Source of the DNA: Rhyacichthys aspro
Lineage: Eukaryota; Chordata; Actinopteri; Gobiiformes; Rhyacichthyidae
Direction of reading: 5' to 3'
Assembly (NCBI GenBank): GCA_036850595.1
Contig: CM072159.1
Span: 4,305,978-4,369,977 of the forward strand
DNA: 64,000 bases
Position 1 is the first letter of the stretch. Every line of letters starts with the position of its first letter. The notes below the pieces were generated by a model. It worked only from the letters and a program-made list of their open reading frames with translations. It ran no database searches and had not been told where the DNA came from. This document shows, piece after piece, positions 13,101 to 24,491 of this stretch. Position numbers and translations under genes: made by a program.

Positions 13101-14168
13101 CCACAATAGTTTTACGACCTGTGCTTCCTCATCAAAGACGGTTAGACTAAGATCTGCCTGGCAGGATTAGCATAAAAAAAAAAAAGTTTTTTTGTTTTGT
13201 TTTTTTGCAGGTGGTGGTTTTGTTTAACCTTGCTGCAAAATCTCCATTTTGAGTTCAAAACATCCGCAGCAACAAAGCTTAAACTTACTCACCGACTTTG
13301 CTGTAGTTTTTTGAAAATTTGTTTTTTTATATTTTTAGAAGTAGGGTTTTTTTTGCAGTCTGGGGGTTCCTTTCTTCCAGCCGAGTGGTTTTGTTCATAA
13401 TGAATAGGAAATAGGATTTCTTTTGTTGGGGAACACATATACTGTAAAAGAGTAAAGAGGTATGTGATATCACCTTTACATTACCCAGTATTGGAAGCAC
13501 ATTATTTCAGATTGAGTCAATGTGAGTCAGGATTCAACAGCCACTTTTGTATGAGAATCCAAGATACCCACAACTAACATGGTCCACTCATACTTGTTGC
13601 AATAGTAAGCAACAAGAAGAATGAACAGAATGAACACATGAATGCTTTTTTTTTTTTTTTTTAAAGGCTAATTAAAGTTAATGCTTTTAAATCCTACCCC
13701 TCTGAAATTGCACACATTATATGCCATTTCTCCAGAAGAAATGCTCCCTTTTCACAGCAGTAGAGAGTGCCTGCAGTCCGCTAACAGGCAGGATGTCAGT
13801 TTTCATTACCCCGAGCCACAACTGGGCTCCAGCCACAGATTTAATCAAGCGTATAATCATGCTATTGCCACTAACAACAAATGGAAATGCGGCGTGTGAT
13901 CAATATGCAAAACAATACAGACACACTGTTACATTAGATTTATGATCATAGACTGGTCTGACCACACGTTGCACCCTTTCAGCTTAATAATAGCCTGTTA
14001 GTTTTGGGTGATTGTAGCCGTATTAACTCAACATTATAAAAAGCTTACTGTGTGGGGGGAAATTCTAATCACTAACTCTAGGTTCAGAAATTGTAAGCAA
14101 ATTAAATCTTGATAAAATTATTTTGGTTCAGGAGATGCTGGTAGCTGATATAATTTGCATGTTTTAGT
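10111..14168. other. Intergenic, no gene seen; possible conserved elements
   Basis: No coding exon is supported. The sub-stretches 11640-11890 and 12130-12410 lack transposon features and contain several TAATTA/ATTAA-type homeodomain core motifs, plus a bicoid-class GGATTA at about 12389. They are candidates for regulatory sequence only. A 17-T run lies at 13646-13662. The ORFs at 10122-10451 and 10347-10574 overlap on opposite strands and look like chance. Confidence 0.5.
13646..13662 (+). repeat. Poly-T run (17 T)
   Basis: Seventeen consecutive T bases, a simple homopolymer; a minus-strand retroposon poly-A tail is possible but no body was recognised. Confidence 0.8.
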
Positions 14169-14169
14169 G

Positions 14170-14417
14170 CAGTGTTTCCATAACTTTTTTGGAGACCCAT
14201 ATTTCAAAAGACAAAAGATTCATGACCCAATTCCCTGCTTCGTTTTTTACCGTCATTTTTATTTTTTTATTAATTATTTTTTCATTTTAAGTGTAGTTTT
14301 CTATGTACTTTCACAAATTTCTCTAAATTTTCTAATTGATTGAGAAATGTTTGGCGACCCAAACAATATCTCACATGACCCCTTTTTGGATTCCGACCCA
14401 GTGTTTTGGAACCACAG
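14170..14417. mobile_element. Decayed hAT-like MITE remnant
   Basis: The left end reads CAGTGTTTCCATAAC with GGAGACCC following, and the right end reads GACCCAGTGTTTTGGAACCACAG. This is the CAGTGTTTC...GGAACCAC(T)G layout, with GACCC motifs inside both ends, of common fish hAT MITEs. The flanking octamers TTTTAGTG and CTTTGGCA match at four of eight positions, and all four differences are transitions, consistent with but not proof of an old 8-bp duplication. The middle is T-rich with no coding potential. Confidence 0.5.
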
Positions 14418-14429
14418 CTTTGGCACATT

Positions 14430-17214
14430 CGAGATTGTAACTTACTTTATATTCCAATGGAAACCGATTTTGTTGCCTCATGTTAATTTTTTTCCATTAA
14501 TTGAGAGAGAGAAGAATTAGCAGTATTATTAATGCGTTATCTCACAGCGCAGCGTTTCACCACTTAGACAGTATGATTGATCAAAAGGCATTAGGCATTG
14601 TTAGCGCGGCTGGGGCACAGTAAAGGGCCGCTGCCTGTGGTGCCACTGTGGGAAGCTGGAGGAGAATTGATAATGCCTCTGTGATGAACGGCGTTGCCAG
14701 TGCACCTGCGGATCCCGTTAGGAAAGCAAGGGGAGCGCTGTTGAACTAAATCATTGAAGACTCTCGCTGATGGCTCATGTAGAGGGCCGGCGTCGAGACG
14801 GACAGGTTCTTAACACAAAGCACGTTTTCTATTAAGGCAGTCAGTGTAACAAGGCAGGAGCAGGTGTAGGGTTCTGCTCGCTGCTTCGACCGAGGTGACA
14901 CTCACAGGAACAGGCACCTTCTTAGAGGACAACAGGAGACGTGTAGTGTAGAATGAACATTTCTTCTAGTGCTAAAAAGGGCAGACATGTGTCCTTCTGG
15001 ACTCTGTGAGTTGCATTATTTTCTTGTATCTTGTTACCATCAAAATTCATGCACGGCACTTTTTTTTCTTTGAATGATAGAACAGGAGTAAAACAATCCC
15101 AATGTAGTGTTTACATGATTAAAAATAACATATGTTTGGGGCCTGTAACCACTGTTTTCAGACATGAATTTATGTTCTGTTGTGCACAAATGTCTGTTTG
15201 TTTATATGTGTGGTGACTTTGATTCACAGGTACTTCCTTCCTTGCCTCTCAGTTCCACTATTTGCTTACTGAACTGTGCATCTATTAAATAACCTGACAC
15301 TGCTAATTAGAACTACTCTACAGTACTTAAATACTCTGTTCCACATCAGGAAGGACTCCCGTTGAGAGCATTTGCAAAAGGGGAAGCACTTTAAATGAAT
15401 ACCTGGTTGTTAGTTGGATTTCTCAACCAGTTTGGTCCAATCCAATTACAAAAATGTGATGAGCCGAAGTGCCACATTTCTTAGTCTATTAAAGCAGTAA
15501 CAGTGTGATAGAGGAATAATCAAAATTACAGAATAAGACTGTGAATACATAGATTGGAGGCAGCCAGTGATGGATGCACAGGAAGGAAATGGAAGAGCAG
15601 TCCAACTGAGCAATATAGTAGTCATGGTTCACAGAATTACTGCTGTCATATATACACACACAGACAAACAGTTGTTTGTTATTCTGTGCAGTTATGAGGC
15701 AGTAAATGATTAATAAACATAAAATAAAACTTAAAATCCTCCAACTTAGTGCCTGCAGTGTATCAGGCTTTTTGGTTAAAACACTGTTTGATTTCAGTGT
15801 GTATAAAATTCTGGGTGTTGGCAAAACCAAGATAAGATTTTTTTTTAGGGTCACTTTTGGGAACCACATCCAGTTTTAGATTTGTTGTGACACGCAGCAA
15901 AAAGTTGGTCTAGTTTCACTGATGTGCCTTCCGGTTTACTATCTACCAGAATACATGTGAATGTAGCAAAAGTAACAAGAGGAAACTAGAAGTTAACTTT
16001 TTATTCACTAAACAAACTAAACCTGTCTCACATACAGCTCCAGAATGTAACTTCCTAGAGGCCTCACTTCCTTGACCTTGTCTGAAATGTTGCCTGCTGT
16101 GACTACAGAACACAAATTTGAATTGTCAAGGTTGGCCTGTAAATTTGACGCATTGATTTCTTGTAATATGAAAGCAATGCAAAGAGAAAACTGTCTTAGA
16201 GCAAAAAGCATCTTTTTCTTGTGACCCTTGAGTCTGGCATGGGATGAGTTGTCTTTGAAAAGGAATAGACAGTAATGAAATTGTCTTTGTTTTAGAGCGA
16301 TGAGGAAATCCTACAGGCTTAGCCCTTAATAAAATCTAACATAAACTTTATTGATCTCACAAGGGGAAATTTTAAAATGACATTCATGTGGAACTCGAAT
16401 GGTATTTGTACAGGGGACAAGGATTGGGATGGTAAGAAGAACTGCCAAACTAATAGCTTTTACAATGACGGTTAGAAAAAAAAGTGACATTTTACAGCGA
16501 TTGTAATGGATGTACAGCAGATACAGCACACACACTGTAATCTTTTTATGTATGAAACAGTCAAGGAGCAGAGCTGCTTGTGGGGCTTTTCATGGTGGCC
16601 CTTATTACAAGAGGTGCACTGTACTCATCTGTATAAAGTGGCTCCACTTCACTTCTGGACCATTTTTACATCTCTGTCTTATGCTTTGAAGAGCAGCTTC
16701 AGTGTGAATGTATTGTTGTTTATTATCCTTGGAAATCATTTATTTATTCATGCATAATGGTAATTTATTGTATAGGCTCACATTTCACCTGTATAACATC
16801 TCTGGGGAGCAGCCAGACGTTAGTTCACCTGGCTGCAACCAGAAATAGAGCAATGTAAACATTTACTTGTTTTAATGTTATTACAAATATAAATGTAATA
16901 TAAATAAAATGATTAAAAACAGGCAGTGTCAGAGAATGTCAACTTGAGTGGTGTTCAAAAAAGAAATAGAGTTTGGAAAAAGAGAACAACTGGGTTTCAC
17001 AGAAAGTGCTTGAAGTAAGATGTTTACATGTATTACTTAACTATCCATCAAGCTACAGCTGTACTACTGTTGTTATTAGCAGTACTGTAGTAAAATATCT
17101 GACACTGTCACATATTTGTTGTAGGCAGTCTTTGTGACTGTGAGATTACTTTTCTTTGACTCTGTCACACAAAACAGCCTTTGACTGCTACTAAAATTTT
17201 GCCTGAAATTAATT
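14430..17214. other. Intergenic, no gene seen
   Basis: The segment 14560-14830 is relatively GC-rich and free of transposon features, so it is a candidate conserved element. The 126-residue minus-strand frame at 15489-15869 is rich in Leu, Ile, Cys and Phe from AT-biased codons and matches no family I know. I found no exon. Confidence 0.5.
16343..16375. repeat. Retroelement-tail fragment (ACTTTATTGATC motif)
   Basis: The sequence ACTTTATTGATCTCACAAGG followed by GGAAATTTT resembles the 3' tail motif (ACTTTATTGATCCC...AAGGGGAAATT) of dispersed fish retroelements. No body is visible, so this is a 5'-truncated or fragmentary copy. Confidence 0.5.
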
Positions 17215-17610
17215 GATTGTTGGCAAAGGCCAATATTGAGCCCTCTTGTGAGAGTGGCTTACAGCTCCAATACCCGATTTTGTTTTTGCCGTCCCTGTCT
17301 CAGCCCCATCACTCTCCCCCAACAGCAGCGTTTCCTTTCCTGATTTTGAGCTGTTTTGCTGTCAAATAAGACATGTTTGCATCAGAATAACCCATTTCCT
17401 TGGTTTATTTCCTTCGTCCTTTGTTGTTGAAATCAGAGTCAACCAATGGGAGCTCTCCTTTTTACTGGAAGTAAGCTGTGATTGGCCAAAATCTCTCTGT
17501 GGGTTGATCATTCTCATCTATTAAAATCCTTGATCATAAAGCCTAGGTCATGTCTTAAGGTCTCATTTTCTCACAGATGATTCCTGTTACAATAAGCTGT
17601 TAGGAGATTA
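17215..17610 (+). repeat. Dispersed repeat family A, copy 1
   Basis: The segment CTTACAGCTCC...TTTTTGCCGTCCCTGTCTCAGCCCCATCACTCTCCCCCAACAGCAG (about 17259-17326) recurs in reverse orientation at 53695-53778, and its GCCGTCCCTGTCT core recurs at 25773-25785. Its 3' part (GTCTTAAGGTCTCA...AATA/TGCT-TTAGG-GA-TAAAC, about 17551-17612) recurs near 26611-26665. Shared blocks at both ends make one repeat family certain at the level of the sequence; its class (MITE or SINE) is undetermined. Confidence 0.65.
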
Positions 17611-17612
17611 AA

Positions 17613-18761
17613 CTGTCAACCTAAATGCAATCAGGTAATGAAACGGACAAGAACGTGGATCTGAGGTGGTCAGGCTTCAACCAGAAAAAAAAATCTGTCA
17701 ACTGCATATAAGCCAGACACTGTCGTGCTCAAAATCCTGTTTACTTGCATCCTGGGAAGTTCTGGAAACACGATAATTGCAATTCTGATAGACAGGCAGT
17801 CTTATGATATATGTGGTACAAAATAGACCACTGATGGTTGAATGGATTTTCCTCCCTCTTCTAACACTAACACTCTCTCTCAAATTGGAAGACTACAGTG
17901 ACAGAATCAGGCTTATGTTTATTACAACTATTCCCTGGCGCCGCAGGAGACCAATGACCTGTGACCTGAGAGTTTTCATGCGCTGGTGCTCATGCTGTAA
18001 CAAGCAGAAATGACAAGAATATAGAGTATAGGAACACTTGAGAAGAGCAGTGCCTTTTGTTTTCACAGTAACTTTCTATGAAAATAGAAAAGAATCTCTG
18101 TACAGTACAGTCTTAAGACACTCAAATAAATTCTTTGTGGAATATACTATGTTCTCACAGTGTAGTTTTATTTGTGCCAGATAAACATCGGAATCAGAGG
18201 CAGCCTGGTATCACTTTGTGCCACTAGTTGGAATCATGAGCATCTGCAAAACCCAGACACAGAAGCCCTCAGTCCAAATAAAATAATTTTTGTCACTGTA
18301 GACTTTATGATAAAAAAAACAAATGAATAAAAATTGGTCTTCACAGTACATAATAAGATTTAGTGTTATGTTTAAGCAAGAGACAGCTGATTGATGTGAT
18401 TGATGAGAGATGGCAGGGCCCTTACTTGCCAAAAGTCAATAAAACACTATTTAAAAACCCTCTCCTACAATAAGAATGGCAGAAGTCCATCATCAGGGTT
18501 TGCAGTGAGGGACATGTAATTGGATAGTGAACACATTATTGCTTGAATGGCCAAAGAAGAGCTTTTCACAAGCCTCTCTTAAAACACAGAGAAGCACAGA
18601 GATAGGTAAAAAGCCTGGAGTCATTTGTAGTTTCAGCTTTCATCAGGTTTACCTGTTCCTTGAAGCTGGAATTTAAAGTTGTCTAATTTTGATTTGAAAG
18701 ATTTTTTAAAACTGTTAAAGTTCAGGTAAGAGTGGTGTAGGATTTGTAAATCATTTTACAG
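17613..18761. other. Intergenic, no gene seen
   Basis: AT-rich sequence with no coding exon, RNA gene or clear transposon ends recognised. The overlapping opposite-strand frames around 17698-18013 are chance openings. Confidence 0.55.
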
Positions 18762-18964
18762 TTTACAGTTTTTTGTAATTGCTTAGACTCTAAAGTCAAA
18801 ATAAATGCACAAATTTCAAAACTTGACACCCAATGAGCATCTCAGAGTGGCACAACACATTCTCAGCATCACACTGCACAACATTACACATTGTGTTTTG
18901 AAAAACACTCCACACAGTTTTCCGTGTTTATTGTAGATTTGTATACACTTCCAAGGAAACATCA

Positions 18965-18987
18965 TTTTTTTATTTTTTTTTTATTTT
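18965..18987 (+). repeat. T-rich low-complexity run
   Basis: Runs of T broken by single A bases, inside the TIR element. Confidence 0.7.
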
Positions 18988-19094
18988 AATCACTGGAACT
19001 CTGAGCACACATGTGAAGACACATCACAGAAATCAAAGACTGATCACAATACAATTTTCACCGAACCAGGTCTTGGCCAAAATTGGTTTCAAAA

Positions 19095-19280
19095 TCATCC
19101 CTGTTTTTTTGATCTTCCCTTTCCACCTTGTCTTTTCCTTTTTTGAACCCATTGAGGACTTTTTCTATTAACAAGCAAGTCTGGAGTAGATGGAAGCAGC
19201 CTGTGGTGGTTCACAGATTCAGAGCCGTGCCATTCTTCCCTAGAGAAGACATTTTTGTGACGCCCTGTGGCCTGATCCAT
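19095..19280 (-). pseudogene. Short transposon-derived coding remnant
   Basis: A 61-residue minus-strand frame opens MDQATGRHKN, includes EEWHGSESVNHH and ends in a Lys/Arg/Gly-rich tail. It lies wholly within the TIR element at 18762-19629. It is too short to be a transposase and has no identifiable domain, so it is read as a fragment of a longer element protein. It could also be a non-coding conserved repeat segment. Confidence 0.35.
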
Positions 19281-20259
19281 ATCAGAGACTGGACAGAGGC
19301 AGTAATGTCATAACATTGTATTTTTTAGTTTGTTAATTTTTATTTTGTGATGGGCATTGTAAATAAATATTTTGTTTATGTCATTACATTGCATTACAAA
19401 TACTGTATTAGCAATATTTACCACATGTAAAAAACATCATATGCCAGTGTGCAAAGGGTAAAAGTGACAGGGCGTTTTTTTGTTTTTAAAGTTTTTTTCA
19501 GTGCTTTATTTTGTACATGGTCAGAATGCTGTTACTTGGGGATAAAGTTTTGGAGTGTGTGTATAAAGACTTGTCAATCTGGCTCCAAGTTTCAGAAAAC
19601 ATGCTTTGGCAGTCACAAAAGCTGTAAAACATTGTACACATATTTATTGCAGATTTCTCCATTTAGTCTCCTTATAGTTCCCTGAAGACTGCGCATACAT
19701 TTGCAGTTAGAGCCTCTAATCTCTGAAACAGTTTGTATAACACAAAGCCAAATTTTAGATCTTATCTGATAATCCTTTTTTAAAACTTTTAAATCTCTTT
19801 TAAATCCTTCCTTTGAGTTCACAGTTGGCAAACAGTTACAGTTGTTTATGGTTGAAAACCTATCTGCTTGAGGCTATTCCAGGCAAATTCATTTGGTTTA
19901 TTTGTTTCCTCCCATACTAGATGTGTAAGCTAGTTGTGTATTTTTTCTTTTTTTTTATCTCTTTTTCTTTCTTCACCTCTTAAACTAACCCTTTTTGTAT
20001 ATTTTTCAGATTTTTTTTAATACCGGTCCTGGAGCCTATCCAAGCTCCGTACTGCATGAAGCAGGGTATAACAGGAACAGTTTTATGTTGCTTCTAAAGT
20101 TAAAATGTAGAAGCAATATTCATATGTATATGCATTCCCCAAGTGAAATGGGTCTGGAAGCCATTTCCATCAGTAGAAATCCTGTTGGACCAATTGTACT
20201 TGTTTTTCTCATAGTTTTGGTTCGTTGATGTGTATTTTTTCACATTGCTCTGGTCCAGA

Positions 20260-20340
20260 GGCAGTTTATTCTGCGTATGTTGGTATTGTACCCTATTTTC
20301 TGATTGGCTGTATGTCTATCCCATTGCATTAAGATGTACC
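20260..20340 (+). repeat. Direct-repeat block 1
   Basis: This block shares GGCA-TTTATTCTGCGTATGTTGGT and then TGATTGG-TGTATGTCTATCC--TTGCATT with the block at 21109-21187, with a few substitutions. The spacing of the two shared parts is nearly identical in both copies. Confidence 0.7.
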
Positions 20341-21108
20341 CACTAGATCCAGCCCACGTGAATCCAACTCAAATCCAAGAAACCAAACACATTTTTTGTC
20401 TATAGAATAGCGAAAAGAATTAGGATGAATTAGGATCAAGAATGTTACATTGGGTTTGAGATCCCAGTGTTAGCTTGACAAATAGAAGGGCTGTTAAACA
20501 GAGCTGACAGTGTGAATACTAAATCCATAACTTATGAAGAAAGCAATAATTACTATGAAGTACAGCCACATTTCCATCCATCCACAGAATGTCATCTAAA
20601 TGTATGGCCTTCATATTAATTCATCCCCTGGGTCCAATCCATGGCGCATGGTTTGCAGATCACTCAAAGCTGTACTCAACCACAAATATTAAAATTAAAT
20701 ATTTATCTTAGTCCCCACTGTTTAATGAGTTTCACAATAATTGCACAATCCCACCTGCAGAAATGAGTAAAGCGAGTGAGTGATTGTGGCAAACCCTCAT
20801 GGTACATACGTATAGAGCACACAGCCATGAGGTGAGCCGTGAGTTCATGTTTTAACCTTGTGGTTTAATCAAAGTGGAAGACAGGTGTATCTTTTGCCAG
20901 CAGAAATACTTTAAGATGCACTAGACTGCTGTTATTATATACAGCAGCTGTGACTGTAAGGCAGGGCTGATTGGTGTTGGAGCTGTAATAGACGCACAGC
21001 CACAAGAAAACACACCTGACTTTTTCCTTTGGGCCTAAGGAGACATTTCATTCTGTCATTGAACCTGACTTCCACCAATCTCAACTGTACTTTTTTCAAA
21101 TTGTGTTG

Positions 21109-21187
21109 AGGCACTTTATTCTGCGTATGTTGGTTCTGTTGAATTGTGATTGGTTGTATGTCTATCCAGTTGCATTTGGATGTTTTG
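21109..21187 (+). repeat. Direct-repeat block 2
   Basis: Second copy of the block at 20260-20340, about 850 bases downstream and in the same orientation. It could be two insertions of one short repeat, or two ends of a larger duplicated or inserted unit. Confidence 0.7.
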
Positions 21188-22054
21188 TTTTTTTTATTCT
21201 GTGTCATCTAGAAATTAAACTTGAATCGAGAACATAGACAAAATTAGGACAGGCTTTCAATAGATTATATTTGATTAGATGTTGCAAAAACACAAGCAAA
21301 TATGTGGACTGGATTAGGTATCAGTTTACCCTGGTATGGAGTTGCCCATGTCTTCAGCTAACATAATGATGTCTGTGTGATGACACTATTTAATATGTAA
21401 ATGTTCCAGCAGTCGATCAGCCTGATAAATGTCATTGGAGTCTGTGAGTGCTCATGCCTATGCTCTCATTAAGCCTTTCTTTTCAGCTCCGATACGCTGT
21501 AGTACAACCAAGGAGAGCGGTGAGTCATTAGTGACAGTGCACTGAGGTTAAAGAGACTGTCAATCAAAGTTGACAAAGAATATGTAAGACACTGGTGCAC
21601 AGAGGGAGGGCACTGAGGTGTGTCTCTGCATCATGATTCAGTCTTACAATACGTCTTTCACCTTGATGTTTGGGAGGATGTTCCAATGATTCTCCAAAGT
21701 GGTAACTGTTTGAATCTTGTTTTTTGCAGCACCCCCAGGAGAGAAGTGTGAGTGCAGAGACCAGGGTCATGTTCTGGTCAGTTGATTTAGTTCTTATAAG
21801 GATTCAGAGTCTCGCTTCAGGACGTTTGAGAAGGATGGGTAACTGCCATATAAGGCAAAAACAGTGACACTACAGTTGAATAAGCTCACCTTAACTGAAT
21901 GCTTAAGATACAAAGTTGGAAAAAAACATGCACTGGTTGGTAATTAAAGAGACTAAGGGGGTATTTTTATGAAGCAAAATAACTCGATAAGCCAGACTTA
22001 TTTTGATAATATATTTCTGTTCCATGAAGCAAGCTTATCACTGTGATAACTTAA

Positions 22055-22410
22055 AGGATCTTTAGGCCCAGGCTAAACGAACACAGATACTTTTTTTAAG
22101 TGATTTTTTTCTATCTGTTTAGAAAAATATCTCTGTCTAGACAATAGCGTTTGGACAAATATTTCCGTCCAAACACATGAAACAGTTGTCATCACCACAA
22201 GATGTCGGTAAACACAAACCAGAGTGGAACATTCAGAGCATGCACAGTGAGTCTGTTTTGGTTTGGCTGTGTGATATTCATTTAAAGCTCAATTTTTCCA
22301 TCTACACATCTCTGCTGCATCTACAGTAGAGCTTTTAAAAATCTCACTTTGGAAGGCGTTGAAAAAATTTAAGTTTTGCAGTGTGAAAACATTCATGTGT
22401 GGACAAGATA
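22055..22410. repeat. Possible MITE-like dispersed repeat
   Basis: The stretch from TAGGCCCAGGCTAAACGAACACAG to GTGTGGACAAG carries the vocabulary (AAACGAACACAGATA, GCATGCACAGT, TTTTGCAGTGTGAAAAC, GTGTGGACA) I associate with a fish MITE containing 'gtgtggac' termini. The terminal inverted repeat is too decayed to define, so the boundaries are approximate. A related-looking fragment (GGCTGTGTCCACACTAATG) lies near 41283. Confidence 0.35.
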
Positions 22411-22419
22411 AACATATAG

Positions 22420-24059
22420 AAAATGAGTCGTTTAAGGTCAAGCTTAGCTCAACATTTGATGAATCAGAGCACATTTATCGCAAATAAGTTTAAAAGCACT
22501 TATTTTACAACTGTCCTCCACCACAAAGTAAATGGCTGTGTTTAATCCATGTTTAATCCCACATTTCTTCACTGTATTTTTTTTTTTTAATTGTGGCATG
22601 ACTGAATTAACGCTGAACTTCAACTGGCTCAGTCCGGTTAAAATTAATATTATTTTGTTTCAGTAGAACTTGAATATTGATGCCATTGGCCTTCAAACAG
22701 AAAATGTGAATTGTAATTCAGAGTTCTGGGATATATTGGAATGGTGCTGTGACTATATACAGTCTTGCAAAATACTGCAAATTAATGTGTATTAAGAAAT
22801 GTATTTTAAAATAGATAAATACATAAATACATTAAAGGCCCCAATAACACTCCTTTGGATTATTTTACTGTTTAAAAAAATCAATAATATCTGGACAAAT
22901 AATATTGAAGAAACACTGTAAAGCAACTTTTTTTTGTTCTGGACACTGAATTCTTCAAAGTGGGCAGTAGCTGTCTGTTTTGCTCATCATTTTGTTAATT
23001 ATAAATGTGATATGACAAATCAGCAGCATAATGCATTACAATCTGCAGTGGACAGAGTTTAATTACCTGCTATGAGAGATCACATCGCTGTGATGAATAA
23101 TGATTAAAGGTCGACTAAATCCAATAAAAGCCTCCTAAAGATGAATGTAAATACTCTCACAGCTGCTGAAATAAAGCCTGCAAAACTGTCTCCTGGAAAT
23201 TAGAAATTTGAACTTCAAAATAAAAGAAAACAAGGCGTCTCGAAGTGTTGAAAGCAAAATGGTGACAGTGAATAGACAAGATTTGATGAATGGAAAAGGA
23301 GGAGCAACTGATTTAACATTACCACTGAAACAGAGATGACTTTCAAGAAGTGTTTATTACGCCTGAAGAAGTCACAAGTAATGCATCTGCTTTTCCAAAG
23401 TGATCAGTATTAGAAATCTGGATCAGATTGTGACTGAATAGACAGACCAGCTGTGTTTGCAGAAATGGTCCACTACCGCCGTCACTACAGGTTTGGTCCA
23501 AAAAAATTGTGATGTCAGTGTTATTTTTCAATACAGTATGTTCAATATCACCTTAGTGTAGGAGTGTACATAGTATTTAGAATGATCAAAGAATTCAGTA
23601 GATTGAAAAGAATTCGTATTTGTAAATTAATATTGATCAACTGATGAGTTGCTTAAGATAAAACAGTGTTATACATCAACATTAACAGAACTTTAACTGT
23701 TTAATTTATAAAAGTTAATTATTTCTAAATAGTTTTACAGTTTCTAAAGTCAACCACAACTTTCTTCCATTTACAGCAAGTTTGTATAAAAAAAACAAAA
23801 AAACAAAAAAAAAACAAAACAAAAAAAACCCTGCCATTTATTGCCATTGTCCAGGGTAACACCAACCAATACTAAATGAATAGTACATTCACTTATTTCA
23901 GCAACCTTGAATAAGAAATAGCCTTGAAAATAAATGTGTTGTGAATACTTACTACTTCACATTGCAGTCTCCGGTGACATGTGTCTTATATGCGCCACTT
24001 AATGTGACATGATAAAACATCCCAACCAGGAGTCTGCTATGTATAATAACATTATTTTA
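22420..24059. other. Intergenic upstream of the first exon
   Basis: No exon was found. An A-rich low-complexity tract lies at 23788-23828. The proximal promoter of the gene whose first exon begins downstream probably lies at the right end of this stretch, but I see no diagnostic core element here. Confidence 0.5.
23788..23828 (+). repeat. A-rich low-complexity tract
   Basis: Long A runs interrupted only by single C bases, followed by CCCTGCC. It could be a decayed retroposon tail, but no body is recognised. Confidence 0.75.
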
Positions 24060-24352
24060 CGTTCCGGGGCCAACCCGGAGCTTTTATTTTGAAAGTTCCC
24101 ACCGGAAGCCTCCTCTACTCTTGTGTGTGACTTGCCGCTGGCTCCTGCTGCTCGTCTAGCACCGCACGCTGCCTCCTCATTTGAGAAGCGGCAGCTGCGT
24201 GGAGCTTCTCTGTGGATTTACCTGACACAGGAACTTACTCCACGGACTTTTACGCGCAGCTGTTTCTCTCCGCGACACTTCTCAGACGCACTTTTTCTCA
24301 AACTCTGCAGCTCCTCAGTCTTGCACGCTGTTCTTTACCGGCGTCTGTGTTC

Positions 24353-24388
24353 ATGTGTTTTATGTGGCTGCGCTCCACAGTGAGGTAG
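24353..24388 (+). other. Upstream ORF 1 (11 codons)
   Basis: ATG at 24353 reads eleven codons to TAG at 24386-24388, within the presumed 5'UTR. Its context (TTC-ATG-T) is weak. Whether it is transcribed depends on the unknown start site. Confidence 0.45.
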
Positions 24389-24433
24389 ACTTCACATTTT
24401 ACCCCCGGAGCGTGCGTTAGATTTACCCCGTGG

Positions 24434-24484
24434 ATGGTGCTGTGGGGGTCGCTTTCTGAGCCCTGCAGGACCAGCCTGACATAA
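24434..24484 (+). other. Upstream ORF 2 (16 codons)
   Basis: ATG at 24434 has G at -3 and G at +4, a favourable initiation context, and reads MVLWGSLSEPCRTSLT to TAA at 24482-24484. It stops seven bases before the main start at 24492, too close for efficient reinitiation by known rules, so it could dampen translation of the main frame. Confidence 0.55.
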
Positions 24485-24491
24485 GGGCACC

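Larger units (their letters stand above)
18762..19629 (-). mobile_element. TIR element (~868 bp) with decayed coding remnant
   Basis: The left end TTTACAGTTTTTTGTAATTGC (about 18762-18782) is matched, with mismatches, by the reverse complement of the right end (TTTACAGCTTTTGTGACTGCC, 19609-19629). The interior includes a minus-strand open stretch (about 19095-19280, starting MDQATGRHKN with a later EEWHGSESVNHH) that I believe recurs in other fish genomes as part of a transposon-encoded protein. That is memory and not a database result. No catalytic motif is visible, so I do not assign a superfamily. Likely an internally deleted copy. Confidence 0.55.
19630..22049. other. Intergenic, with a direct-repeat pair
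   Basis: No exon is supported. The notable content is the pair of similar ~80-bp blocks at 20260-20340 and 21109-21187, reported separately. The frames at 19613-19831, 19995-20228, 20935-21207 and 21564-21770 have no recognisable protein features. Confidence 0.5.
24060..24491 (+). promoter_or_regulatory. Probable promoter and 5'UTR of the signal-peptide gene
   Basis: Base composition shifts here to GC- and CpG-richer sequence than the flanks (for example CGTTCCGGGGCCAACCCGG near 24059-24077, and GCGCAGC and CCGCGAC further on). An ETS-type CCGGAAG lies at 24103-24109 and an AT-rich CTTTTATTTTG at 24081-24091. The transcription start cannot be fixed from sequence. The 3' part must be 5'UTR because it runs without a splice acceptor into a strong start codon at 24492. 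The open frame at 24123-24383 is in this UTR/promoter zone and shows no domain. Confidence 0.6.

Noticed and set aside
15489..15869. 126-residue minus-strand ORF
   Set aside because: Low-complexity Leu/Ile/Cys/Phe-rich translation expected from AT-rich DNA, no start context or splice signals, no family resemblance.
24123..24383. 86-residue ORF starting MCDLPLAPAARLAP
   Set aside because: Lies in the promoter/5'UTR zone of the signal-peptide exon, has no domain, and its length follows from GC-richer composition.
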